Shown here piece by piece: positions 7,633 to 14,568 of a stretch of 64,000 bases of DNA. The position numbers and the translations under genes were made by a program. Below the pieces are notes generated by a model. The model did no database searches, had not been told where the DNA came from, and saw only the letters and a list, made by a program, of their open reading frames with translations. Source of the stretch: an uncultured Thalassolituus sp. GTDB lineage: Bacteria; Pseudomonadota; Gammaproteobacteria; Pseudomonadales; Oceanobacteraceae. The stretch's first letter is position 1, and each line of letters begins with the position of its first letter. The stretch is taken from NCBI RefSeq assembly GCF_950066645.1, contig NZ_CATMFB010000001.1, forward strand, positions 248,001 through 312,000, written 5' to 3'.

Positions 7633-8485
7633 ATTTATACGAGCTTTTTGAGAAGAACCGTAAGGGACGTGACGTACGGCAGTTGTGTAAGCTGCTTGGC
7701 GTTTCGAGAAGCGGATTCTACGCCTGGTGTTCCCGAGGTGATAGCGAACGGCAGCGATACGATGGTGAGCTGAAAGAAGCCATTGTAGAGCTGCATCAAG
7801 GCTTCAGAAGAGCTTACGGAGCCCGTCGGATACACCAGCAATTACGTCGTAATGGCTTTGATTGTAGTGTCCGTAGAGTGACACGACTAATGAAAGAAGT
7901 GGGTGTAGAGGCCTCCAGTAAAGGGCTTTATACTTGGAATCCGGGACGGCATGAGTTCTATAGCTCAACTGGTAACCTACTGGCAGAGGATGATCGCGCA
8001 ACGTCTGAGGGGCAACAATGGGCCGGGGACTTCACCTATATACGTATAGGCTCAGGATGGCTCAATCACGCTATCGTTGTCGATCTCTTTAGTCGGCGAG
8101 TGGTAGGCTGGTCATTCAGTCGTAAGCGGAACAGTGAGCTTACGAAAAGCGCTTTGAGAATGGCCCTATCACGTGAAAGACCATCTGTTGGATGTATCTT
8201 TCATTCGGACCAGGAATTGAATATGCAGCTCATGAATATCGTGATTTAGTTGAGTCTGCGAATATGCGACGAAGTATGAGCCGGAAGGCGACGCCATTGG
8301 ATAATGCAATCGTTGAATCCTTCTTTCATACTCCCAAAACTGAGCTGGTTCATCAGCAGAAGTTTGAAAGTGATATAGAAGCTGGTGCAAGAGTGGTGGA
8401 GTTTATCGAGTATTATAACCGTGAGAGACTTCAATCTGGAATCGGGTGTGAAAGCCCTGAAAATTATTCAAGGGCGTGTGCCTGA
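7626..8485 (+). pseudogene. IS3-family transposase OrfB (DDE, frameshifted)
   Basis: From the slippery run the -1 frame reads IDLYELFEKNRKGRDV and then CKLLGVSRSGFYAW, the normal OrfB start. The rve integrase core has AGDFTYI (first D) and FHSDQ (second D), but after DQ the frame is lost and stops at 8249. The continuation GIEYAAHEYRDLVES ... NAIVESFF (catalytic E) lies in the next frame up to 8485. Deletion of one G in the run at about 8212-8216 restores a normal HSDQGIEY. The transposase is therefore not functional. Confidence 0.88.
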
Positions 8486-8522
8486 AGTGTCCACGAAAGT
8501 GGTAGCAGATCACGGTGGTCGG

Positions 8523-9413
8523 ATGACAACGTTATACATAGTAGGCAACGGGTTCGATCTATGGCACGGGTTGCCCACTAGCTATGGCGAGTTCAATGCG
8601 TTTGCAGAAGAAGCGTTGAGTGAATTCGAGAGTTACTACTCATCCGATTTTTCTGTTCAAGGCCCCTGGTGTGATTTCGAGAACACGCTTGGTAAGTTTG
8701 ATTGGAAAGCTTTTTATGATGATCACAACCACATCGATGTGTCTTCAGGGAGTTTCAGGCCTAGCTTCATTTACTGCTTAGAAGACGACTTGGCCGAACA
8801 AACCAACCAACATGTCGAAAGGATTAGGGAATGCTTTCAAGAGTGGGTGTCGGAGATTGACGTCTCACTAGCTGAAAGGAAGTTGGTGTTTGCCGAGAAC
8901 GCTAAATTCCTTACTTTCAACTACACCTCCACCCTCGAAATCGTATACGCCGTTCCAGATGGACAGGTTTTGCATATCCACGGGAAGGCCGACACGTATG
9001 AAGAGCTGATCTTTGGCCACGCCGAGACAATCGAAGAAGAACCTGAATTTGACGAGTACGGTGAGAGCACGCGCACGCCATTTTCGGATGCCGAGGGAGC
9101 AGCTAGGTATCCCTTCTATGCTTTGCAAAAGCCTGTTGAAGCAATTCTGAAAAATCATAAGGCTTTTTTCGATGCTTTAGAGCACGTGGATAAGATCATT
9201 GTGGTTGGTCATTCCCTCAATAAAGTTGACCTGCCATACTTCAAACAAGTCGCCGAGAAGGCGCCAACGGCGAGCTGGACTGTTTGTTCTTTCAAGTCTG
9301 AGGAAGGAGTTAATCATGCTCAAGCATTGCTCCAGTGTGGTGTCACTCCGGCACAAATTCGTCTCTGTGGTTATCCCGAACTTGAAGGCGGGCTTAGTCG
9401 CAGGCGCACCTAA
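8523..9413 (+). CDS. AbiH family protein (bacteriophage abortive infection)
   Basis: 296 residues. The N-terminus LYIVGNGFDLWHGLPTSYGEF is the signature of the AbiH family; later FLTFNYTSTLEIVY and VLHIHG, and VVGHSLNKVDLPYF near the C-terminus, follow the family order. Known: AbiH from Lactococcus gives phage abortive infection; the mechanism is not defined. The ATG at 8523 is chosen because the in-frame extension upstream is IS sequence. The right end of the IS is 10 bases upstream, so native upstream signals are lost and expression may depend on the IS or on read-through. The stop TAA is the first part of an attC R'' box, so this is a cassette gene. Confidence 0.88.
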   Translation: MTTLYIVGNGFDLWHGLPTSYGEFNAFAEEALSEFESYYSSDFSVQGPWCDFENTLGKFDWKAFYDDHNHIDVSSGSFRPSFIYCLEDDLAEQTNQHVERIRECFQEWVSEIDVSLAERKLVFAENAKFLTFNYTSTLEIVYAVPDGQVLHIHGKADTYEELIFGHAETIEEEPEFDEYGESTRTPFSDAEGAARYPFYALQKPVEAILKNHKAFFDALEHVDKIIVVGHSLNKVDLPYFKQVAEKAPTASWTVCSFKSEEGVNHAQALLQCGVTPAQIRLCGYPELEGGLSRRRT

Positions 9414-9506
9414 CAACACGTTGCAGGCGACGTTTGACCCGCTGCCCATTTATTCTGTCGCAAAAGCGGCCATCGCCTCAAACGCACCTGAACGTGGGCG
9501 TTATGA
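9408..9506 (+). other. Complete integron attC-like site
   Basis: 99 bp from R'' ACCTAAC (9408-9414, an exact RYYYAAC match) to R' GTTATGA (9500-9506). The arms are long imperfect inverted repeats: the left arm TAACAACACGTTGCAGGCG and CGTTTGA pair with TCAAACG and CACCTGAACGTGGGCGTTA on the right, leaving unpaired bases of the kind integrases use to choose the bottom strand. It starts inside the AbiH stop codon and ends 10 bases before the next small gene. This is the clearest evidence that the block is a cassette array. Confidence 0.82.
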
Positions 9507-9515
9507 GTTTTGGGC

Positions 9516-9752
9516 ATGCAGATAATGTTTTCTGAAACTGGTTGCGATTTTTGCCGAAAGTATTGGACCCATCCGTTCTTGGAAAATCGAGAGAAAATAC
9601 TGAAGCTATTAGTAGACCGCAATAGTGAAAGGCAGGCGAGCCTCTATCAATGCAATAAGTGCCGTGCATACTGGGAAGATCCGAACGGGGCATATCCGAT
9701 GGTGCTAACGAATGAAGAAGTTGAGAAATGCTATGGGATCAAGAACTCATAA
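9516..9752 (+). CDS. Small zinc-ribbon-like cassette protein (78 aa)
   Basis: Not recognised as a named family. Two CxxC pairs, CDFC near residue 10 and CNKC near residue 47, each followed by an aromatic stretch (RKYW and RAYW), suggest one zinc ribbon. The start may be ATG 9516 or ATG 9525; neither has a clear ribosome-binding site, which is common for the first gene after an attC. It begins 10 bases after the attC core and its stop TAA opens a new TAACAAT motif, so it occupies one whole cassette. Function unknown; a small immunity or regulatory protein is possible. Confidence 0.6.
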   Translation: MQIMFSETGCDFCRKYWTHPFLENREKILKLLVDRNSERQASLYQCNKCRAYWEDPNGAYPMVLTNEEVEKCYGIKNS

Positions 9753-9812
9753 CAATCCGCTGAATTCGTTGTGGCCACAAGAAAAGCGGGGCCCTGAGGG
9801 TCAGTAAAAAAA
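9746..9812 (+). other. Degenerate attC-like structure
   Basis: The stop of the zinc-ribbon gene lies in CATAACAATCCGC, followed by a palindrome TTGTGGCCACAA (9769-9780) set inside CCGCT (9757-9761) and AGCGG (9785-9789), then CCCTGAGGG. This resembles the left arm and centre of an attC, but no GTTRRRY core follows before the next gene. Likely a decayed or truncated site; alternatively a simple hairpin. Confidence 0.4.
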
Positions 9813-9825
9813 AGAGGAATTATCT

Positions 9826-10047
9826 ATGGAATGTGCATGTAACTGTGGTGGAACTACCGCGGGTGGCGATTTTCTTCCTGGTCATGATCAGCGGCTAAGA
9901 GCTGATCTGGAGCGGCGTGTTGGTGGCATCATTAACTTGCGTATGCTGGTCGAGGCAGCAGAACACTTCGTAGAGGGCAGTGTTGGTAGTTATCAGTTTA
10001 ACGGCATGGTTAAAGAGCTATTAAGAGAGCCCAACCGCCGGCCATAA
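9826..10047 (+). CDS. Small cysteine-rich hypothetical protein (73 aa)
   Basis: The N-terminus MECACNCGG with FLPGHDQRLRADLERRVGG following belongs to a widespread but, to my knowledge, uncharacterised type of small protein with a CxCxC cluster and a GHD motif. The rest is helical, with no membrane segment. AGAGGA at 9812-9817 is a good ribosome-binding site. It is the last gene of the accessory block. The cysteines and histidine could bind zinc. Function not known. Confidence 0.6.
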   Translation: MECACNCGGTTAGGDFLPGHDQRLRADLERRVGGIINLRMLVEAAEHFVEGSVGSYQFNGMVKELLREPNRRP

Positions 10048-10120
10048 ACGAGAGCCGGCGAGCGCTCAGCAAATAGCAAACTCGAACTACCACGGTGCTA
10101 CTTGAACGGTATCCGGTCTG

Positions 10121-10167
10121 AGCGAATGTATTCGCCAGACACGAGTCTGGTATCTCGCTTGTTTTTT
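10121..10167 (+). terminator. Twin hairpins with T-run closing the accessory block
   Basis: GCGAA-TGTA-TTCGC (10122-10135) and CCAGAC-ACGA-GTCTGG (10135-10150) are two perfect adjacent hairpins; AGCGA and TCGCT outside them can pair as well, giving a three-way structure. A T6 run is at 10162-10167. This may be a rho-independent terminator, though the T-run is 11 bases from the stem, or the structured boundary of the array. The rest of 10048-10329 has no gene that I can support. Confidence 0.45.
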
Positions 10168-10329
10168 GAACTCCGCAGGCCATTCTGAAACTCCTGATTA
10201 TCTTATTGGGCCATATTGTCCTCTTTGCTGGAAATCCCTGATCTTGCTGGCTAGCTTGGTGGAGTAGTTATACACGCCAGCAGGATGCAGTACTGGCCGC
10301 TTCAGTCGATTACCGCAGGGATGGCAATA

Positions 10330-11169
10330 ATGATAATAAGACCTTCCGTCGCAGTTCTGGCACTGTGTCTGCCAGCAGCCACTCTGGCTGAGTTGCGCTC
10401 TCTTGATGAATCTACCCTCAGTTCTGTGTCAGGTCAGGCGGGCATCACCGTCGAGTTTGAAGGGCAGCTTGATATTGGCAATATCACCTACACCGATGAA
10501 GGTTCGCTGTCGGTGAATGAGTTTAAGCTGGGCGGTGCAGGTCGCGATGATCTGTTCGTCGAGGGCTATATGGCAGCCAATGGCGGCAACCCCTTTATTC
10601 AGAACATCTCCGACAAGATTGATGATCTTAAGATCGATATTGATGTCGCCGCTGACGGCGAGATGTCGATACGCTTTTATCCGTTGAATTATGCCGCCCC
10701 TGTCGATTTCAGCGTAACCACAGGTGCCTGGGATATCCTGAACGCTGAGGGCGAGCGTCAGTTCACCCTGGTCGATAACTTCTCTCTCGAGGGGATTTTC
10801 ACTCAGCTCTGGGCCAAAGTCGGCTATGACGATGAGCTGGGGCAGGATCGCCTGAATCTGGAGTTGCGTATCGGTATTGATGATCTTGATTTCGAGATGC
10901 CGGCCTTCGGGATCGGTATCCGCGATCTGCGCATGACTGGCCCGGATTACGATACTAACCCGAACCTGCTGTCTGCGAACGCGGAAATTGAAGCGAACAT
11001 CTACAACGGTACGCGTCGTGATGGCGGAGGTGCGCTGGCACTCGATATCGTGAATATGGATGCGGATATCACGGTGGGCGGCATCGATATTGGCGGCCAG
11101 TCTATTGGTTCTGTCAAAATCGACAATATGAATCTGACCAACCACAGCATGCGTATCTACGGTCACTGA
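10330..11169 (+). CDS. FilA-like / DUF6160 family secreted protein
   Basis: 279 residues from ATG 10330, chosen because AGGGA lies 9 bases upstream and it gives a compact signal peptide (MIIRPSVAVLALCLPAATLA). After cleavage comes ELRSLDESTLSSVSGQAGIT, the hallmark N-terminus of the DUF6160 family found in surface and filament-associated proteins of gammaproteobacteria. The rest is beta-rich, with many D/N/G repeats such as LDIGNITY, MDADITVGGIDIGGQSIG. Probably periplasmic or exported to the cell surface. It marks the return to ordinary chromosomal composition. Confidence 0.65.
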   Translation: MIIRPSVAVLALCLPAATLAELRSLDESTLSSVSGQAGITVEFEGQLDIGNITYTDEGSLSVNEFKLGGAGRDDLFVEGYMAANGGNPFIQNISDKIDDLKIDIDVAADGEMSIRFYPLNYAAPVDFSVTTGAWDILNAEGERQFTLVDNFSLEGIFTQLWAKVGYDDELGQDRLNLELRIGIDDLDFEMPAFGIGIRDLRMTGPDYDTNPNLLSANAEIEANIYNGTRRDGGGALALDIVNMDADITVGGIDIGGQSIGSVKIDNMNLTNHSMRIYGH

Positions 11170-11227
11170 CCGGCGCGCTGGCCGATGTTCCAAACCTGAC
11201 CTTCAGGGCCGCAGCCGGGTGCTGCGG

Positions 11228-11255
11228 TTGCCCCCTCTTGTCACCCCTGTACAAT
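11228..11255 (+). promoter_or_regulatory. Putative sigma-70 promoter for the SulP-Usp genes
   Basis: TTGCCC (11228-11233), spacer of 16, TACAAT (11250-11255), about 55 bases before the SulP start. A hairpin CCGCAG-N7-CTGCGG lies just upstream (11210-11228) and may end transcription of the preceding gene. Sequence inference only. Confidence 0.45.
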
Positions 11256-11310
11256 GCCGCTCTTTCCGTCCGGACATTCCGGGTGATGATGTCTCTCAAG
11301 TGAGTTCTGT

Positions 11311-12798
11311 ATGCTGAAGAAAATTCAACGGGAGTGGTTCTCCAATATCCGTGGAGATCTGCTGGCTGGTACCGTCGTGGCGCTGGCGCTGATTCCGGAA
11401 GCAATCGCCTTTTCTATTATTGCCGGTGTCGACCCTAAGGTCGGCCTGTACGCCTCCTTCTGTATTGCCGTCATTATTGCCTTCGTGGGCGGTCGTCCGG
11501 GCATGATCTCGGCGGCGACCGGGGCGATGTCTCTCCTTATGGTGACGCTGGTCAAAGAGCATGGCCTGGAATATCTGCTGGCGGCGTCTTTGTTGACCGG
11601 TGTCATTCAGATTGTGGCTGGTTATCTTAAACTCGGAGACCTGATGCGGTTTGTTTCGAGGTCGGTGGTGACCGGCTTCGTGAATGCGCTGGCGATTCTG
11701 ATTTTTATGGCGCAGCTGCCAGAGCTGACGAATGTGACCTGGCATGTGTATGCCATGACCGCGGCGGGCCTGGGGATTATCTATCTGTTCCCGTATGTGC
11801 CTAAGGTGGGTAGCTGGCTGCCGTCACCGCTGGTGTGCATTCTGACGATCACGGCGGTGGCTATGATCTGGGGCATTGACGTGCGTACGGTGGCTGACAT
11901 GGGTGAACTGCCGGATACGCTGCCTGTGTTCCTCTGGCCGGACGTTCCGCTGACGCTGGAAACACTGTGGATTATTCTGCCCTATTCGGTAGCACTGGCG
12001 GCCGTGGGTCTGCTGGAATCCATGATGACGTCGACCATCGTCGATGAACTGACGGACACGGAAAGTGATAAAAACCGCGAGTGTAAGGGCCAGGGCATTG
12101 CCAATATCGGTTCCTCTCTGCTGGGCGGTATGGCAGGCTGTGCCATGATCGGTCAGTCGATCATTAACGTGAAGTCGGGTGGCCGTGGCCGGTTATCGAC
12201 CTTTATCGCGGGCTTCTTTCTGCTCATCATGGTGGTGTTCCTCGATGACTGGATCGGGCAGATCCCGATGGCTGCGCTGGTCGCTGTGATGATTATGGTG
12301 TCGATTGGTACCTTCTCATGGGAATCTGTGGTGAACCTGAAGAAGCATCCACTGTCGACCAATATTGTGATGCTCGCCACGGTTTCTGTGGTTGTTGCTA
12401 CCCATAACTTAGCCCTTGGGGTATTGGTGGGTGTGCTGCTGGCAGCGCTCTTTTTTGCGAACAAAATCGGCCGCTTCATGGTGGTTAAGACCGATTCGCC
12501 GAACAAAGGCGAGCGCGTCTATCGCGTGGTAGGTCAGGTATTTTTTGCATCCTCGGATGCGTTCGGGAAATCGTTTGATTTCCGTGAGGCAGTGTCGAAA
12601 GTGACGATCGATCTGACTCAGGCGCACTTCTGGGATATCACTTCTGTATCGGCGCTCGATAAAGTGGTGATCCGCTTCCGTCGCGAAGGTGCGGAAGTGG
12701 AACTGATTGGTATGAACGACGCGACCTCAACCATCGTTGACCGGTTTGGCGTCCACGATAAGCCGGAGGAAGTCGAGAAGCTGCTCTCCGGACACTGA
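11311..12798 (+). CDS. SulP family inorganic anion transporter with STAS domain
   Basis: Inner-membrane anion transporter of the SLC26/SulP family (sulfate, bicarbonate or dicarboxylate; substrate not decidable here). Seen: many hydrophobic helices with the family pattern [24 protein letters not shown] near the N-terminus, [18 protein letters not shown], and a conserved [25 protein letters not shown] loop; then a short C-terminal STAS domain (about residues 395-490, [16 protein letters not shown] ... [16 protein letters not shown]). It is 14 bp from the Usp gene that follows, a pairing seen often in marine bacteria, where the Usp may regulate transport. Confidence 0.88.
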   Translation: MLKKIQREWFSNIRGDLLAGTVVALALIPEAIAFSIIAGVDPKVGLYASFCIAVIIAFVGGRPGMISAATGAMSLLMVTLVKEHGLEYLLAASLLTGVIQIVAGYLKLGDLMRFVSRSVVTGFVNALAILIFMAQLPELTNVTWHVYAMTAAGLGIIYLFPYVPKVGSWLPSPLVCILTITAVAMIWGIDVRTVADMGELPDTLPVFLWPDVPLTLETLWIILPYSVALAAVGLLESMMTSTIVDELTDTESDKNRECKGQGIANIGSSLLGGMAGCAMIGQSIINVKSGGRGRLSTFIAGFFLLIMVVFLDDWIGQIPMAALVAVMIMVSIGTFSWESVVNLKKHPLSTNIVMLATVSVVVATHNLALGVLVGVLLAALFFANKIGRFMVVKTDSPNKGERVYRVVGQVFFASSDAFGKSFDFREAVSKVTIDLTQAHFWDITSVSALDKVVIRFRREGAEVELIGMNDATSTIVDRFGVHDKPEEVEKLLSGH

Positions 12799-12812
12799 TA
12801 ATAAGGAACCCT

Positions 12813-13664
12813 ATGAAACAGATTACTGCCTGTATTGACGGATCTCACGGCGCGGAAGCCGTTTGCCATGCTTCCGCCTGGCTCAGCGCGCGGTTACAGA
12901 TGCCTCTGGCGTTGATGCACGTGCTGGAAAAACCGGAATCTCCGGATACCAATATGTCAGGCAGTATCGGGTTGGGGAGCCGCGAGCACCTGTTGCAGCA
13001 GCTGACCGAGCTGGACGAACAGCGCAGTAAACTGGCTCTGCAGCATGGCAGCCTGATGCTCGAAGCCGCGAAAGAGCTGGTTGAAGGTCGCGGAGCGGTC
13101 GACGTATCGACGGTTCAGCGTCATGGTCGTCTGCCAGATGCGGTTCTTGAAGTACAGGAAGCCACCAGTGTGCTGGTCATGGGCCGCCAGGGTGAAGACC
13201 ACAACGACCCTGAGGTTGCGAGTGTCGGCACTAACTTCGAGACCGTACTCCGTTCTGTTTCCTGCCCTGTACTGGTGACGCCGGGCACCTTCCCTGAACC
13301 AAAGAGCTTTATGATCGCTTACGACGGCAGTGAAGCGGCTGAGCGGATTATGGATGTGTATCCGAAAAGCCCGTTACTGAAGGGCCTGCAGTGTCATCTG
13401 ATTATGGTGAACGCTGACAGTCCTCAGCGCGTGAAGCTGCACAGCGCCGGTGACCGTCTGCGTGAGGCTGGCTTCCGTGTGCATGAGGAGCATCTGGAGG
13501 GGACAGATGTCCGTACAACGCTGATGCGTTATCAGGCCCAGCATAAGATTGATCTGATTGTGATGGGGGCCTACGGTCACTCGCGTATGCGCAGTTTCTT
13601 CCTGGGTTCTCACACCCGTGACATGGTGGCCCACACTCCGATTCCCCTCCTGCTGTTGCGTTAA
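12813..13664 (+). CDS. Universal stress protein, tandem UspA domains
   Basis: Two UspA domains in 283 residues. The second domain ends with the ATP-binding motif G-x2-G-x9-G-S in GAYGHSRMRSFFLGSHT and the usual PIPLLLLR tail. The first ends with VMGRQGEDHNDPEVASVGTN and CPVLVTP, a less canonical motif that may not bind ATP. AAGGAA precedes the ATG. Cotranscribed with the SulP transporter; likely cytoplasmic, with a role in stress or transporter control. Confidence 0.88.
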   Translation: MKQITACIDGSHGAEAVCHASAWLSARLQMPLALMHVLEKPESPDTNMSGSIGLGSREHLLQQLTELDEQRSKLALQHGSLMLEAAKELVEGRGAVDVSTVQRHGRLPDAVLEVQEATSVLVMGRQGEDHNDPEVASVGTNFETVLRSVSCPVLVTPGTFPEPKSFMIAYDGSEAAERIMDVYPKSPLLKGLQCHLIMVNADSPQRVKLHSAGDRLREAGFRVHEEHLEGTDVRTTLMRYQAQHKIDLIVMGAYGHSRMRSFFLGSHTRDMVAHTPIPLLLLR

Positions 13665-13682
13665 GCCTCTGTGTGTCTGTTA

Positions 13683-13710
13683 TAGTCCGGAAATATCGTT
13701 TTCCGGACTA
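13683..13710 (+). promoter_or_regulatory. Strong hairpin overlapping the leader of the ECF sigma gene
   Basis: TAGTCCGGAAA (13683-13693) and TTTCCGGACTA (13700-13710) are a perfect 11-bp inverted repeat with a 6-base loop. The right arm ends 5 bases before the ATG at 13716, so in RNA it would cover the ribosome-binding region; in DNA it could be an operator. It also separates the Usp gene from the sigma gene, but there is no following T-run for an intrinsic terminator on either strand. Confidence 0.6.
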
Positions 13711-13715
13711 CGGAC

Positions 13716-14297
13716 ATGTCTGCTGAACCTGTTAATCCTCTCGCCGATACTGATATCGAAAAACTTCGTCAGGAAATGCTGGCGTTTGCCCGTCTGCAAC
13801 TCAACGATGCCCACCTGGCAGAAGATGCCGTTCAGGAAGCGCTGGCGGGGGCGCTGAAAAACTCTTCGTCTTTCTCGCGTAAAGCGACGCTGAAAACCTG
13901 GGTGTTCTCTATTCTGCGTTACAAAATCGCGGATGTACTGCGTGGCCGCTACCGCGAGCCGGTTCAGCAGGAGTGTAAGGATTGCAGCACCGATGACGAC
14001 TCATATTTTGACAGTGCCGGACACTGGCAGACGGGCAGCGCGCCCAGAGCGTGGGGCAATACCGATCAGCTGGTCACTGACGAGCATTTCTGGCGGGTGT
14101 TCGATGCCTGTCTGGAGGTCTTGCCGGGCGAGCAGGCGCGGGTATTTATGATGCGTGAGTTTGTCGAGCTGGATACGCACGAAATCTGCGATGCGCTGGA
14201 AATTAAACCGGCGAACCTGCATGTGTTGCTGCACCGTGCGCGTCTGCGCCTGCGGGCCTGTCTGAGTTCATCCTGGTTTAACGCGGAGGCGCAATGA
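13716..14297 (+). CDS. ECF-type RNA polymerase sigma factor
   Basis: 193 residues. Region 2 is visible as LAEDAVQEALAGAL and KTWVFSILRYKIADVLRGR; region 4 as VFMMREFVELDTHEICDALEIKPANLHVLLHRARLRLRAC, the DNA-binding helix-turn-helix. The linker of about 50 residues with CKDC and YFDSAGHW is typical of the ECF subgroup that pairs with short zinc-finger anti-sigma proteins. Overlaps the next gene by 4 bases (ATGA), as sigma/anti-sigma pairs do. Probably responds to metal, oxidative or chlorine stress; the signal cannot be read from sequence. Confidence 0.9.
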   Translation: MSAEPVNPLADTDIEKLRQEMLAFARLQLNDAHLAEDAVQEALAGALKNSSSFSRKATLKTWVFSILRYKIADVLRGRYREPVQQECKDCSTDDDSYFDSAGHWQTGSAPRAWGNTDQLVTDEHFWRVFDACLEVLPGEQARVFMMREFVELDTHEICDALEIKPANLHVLLHRARLRLRACLSSSWFNAEAQ

Positions 14298-14488
14298 TGT
14301 TGAGTTGTGAACAGGCGAGCAAGCTTCTTTCTGAGGCACAGGAACGTCCGTTGAAGCTCACGGAGCGGGCTGGGCTGACAATGCATCTGGCGATGTGCCA
14401 GGGCTGTCGTGAGTTCGGACGCCAGGTCAGCTCACTGCGCGATCTTATCCGTCGCTCTGAAGATCACGACGACACTCAGGGTAAGTAA
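14294..14488 (+). CDS. Short zinc-finger anti-sigma factor (zf-HC2 like)
   Basis: 64 residues. C5, then HLAMCQGC gives the H-x3-C-x2-C zinc motif of ZAS anti-sigma factors. No membrane segment is present, so it is a soluble, minimal anti-sigma domain that should hold the neighbouring sigma factor inactive until the zinc site is altered. Translationally coupled with the sigma gene by a 4-base overlap. Confidence 0.82.
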   Translation: MMLSCEQASKLLSEAQERPLKLTERAGLTMHLAMCQGCREFGRQVSSLRDLIRRSEDHDDTQGK

Positions 14489-14510
14489 TTCACAGAATGC
14501 GGTGTCAGGT

Positions 14511-14536
14511 TGTAAGAACCCGCGTTCTGGCGCGAC
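14511..14536 (+). promoter_or_regulatory. Putative ECF-type promoter upstream of the DoxX gene
   Basis: TGTAAG (14511-14516), 16-base spacer, CGAC (14533-14536): a layout like promoters of several ECF groups (TGTAAC near -35 and CGnn near -10). It lies between the anti-sigma gene and the DoxX gene, about 30 bases before the DoxX start, so DoxX could be a direct target of the adjacent sigma factor. Inference. Confidence 0.4.
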
Positions 14537-14568
14537 TTATCTGCACACTCTGACATAAGGAAGCCCAC

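Larger units (their letters stand above)
7209..8512 (+). mobile_element. IS3-family insertion sequence, inactivated
   Basis: 1304 bp bounded by imperfect inverted repeats: left TGATCTGTAACCACTTTTAT (7209-7228) and right end whose reverse complement starts TGATCTGCTACCACTTTCGT (8493-8512). It encodes OrfA and OrfB in the IS3 layout, with an A7 slippery run at 7623-7629 for programmed -1 frameshifting, but both reading frames carry extra frameshifts. No direct target duplication is seen (left flank CAGC, right flank CGGT), which suggests a deletion or rearrangement at one end after insertion. It interrupts an attC-like site and ends 10 bases before the AbiH start. Confidence 0.88.

Noticed and set aside
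8385-8522. Upstream extension of the AbiH frame
   Set aside because: These bases belong to the IS (OrfB end and right inverted repeat); the AbiH family N-terminus starts at 8523.
10429-11193. A 254-codon antisense open frame
   Set aside because: It is antisense to the FilA-like gene, has no ribosome-binding site and no recognisable domain.
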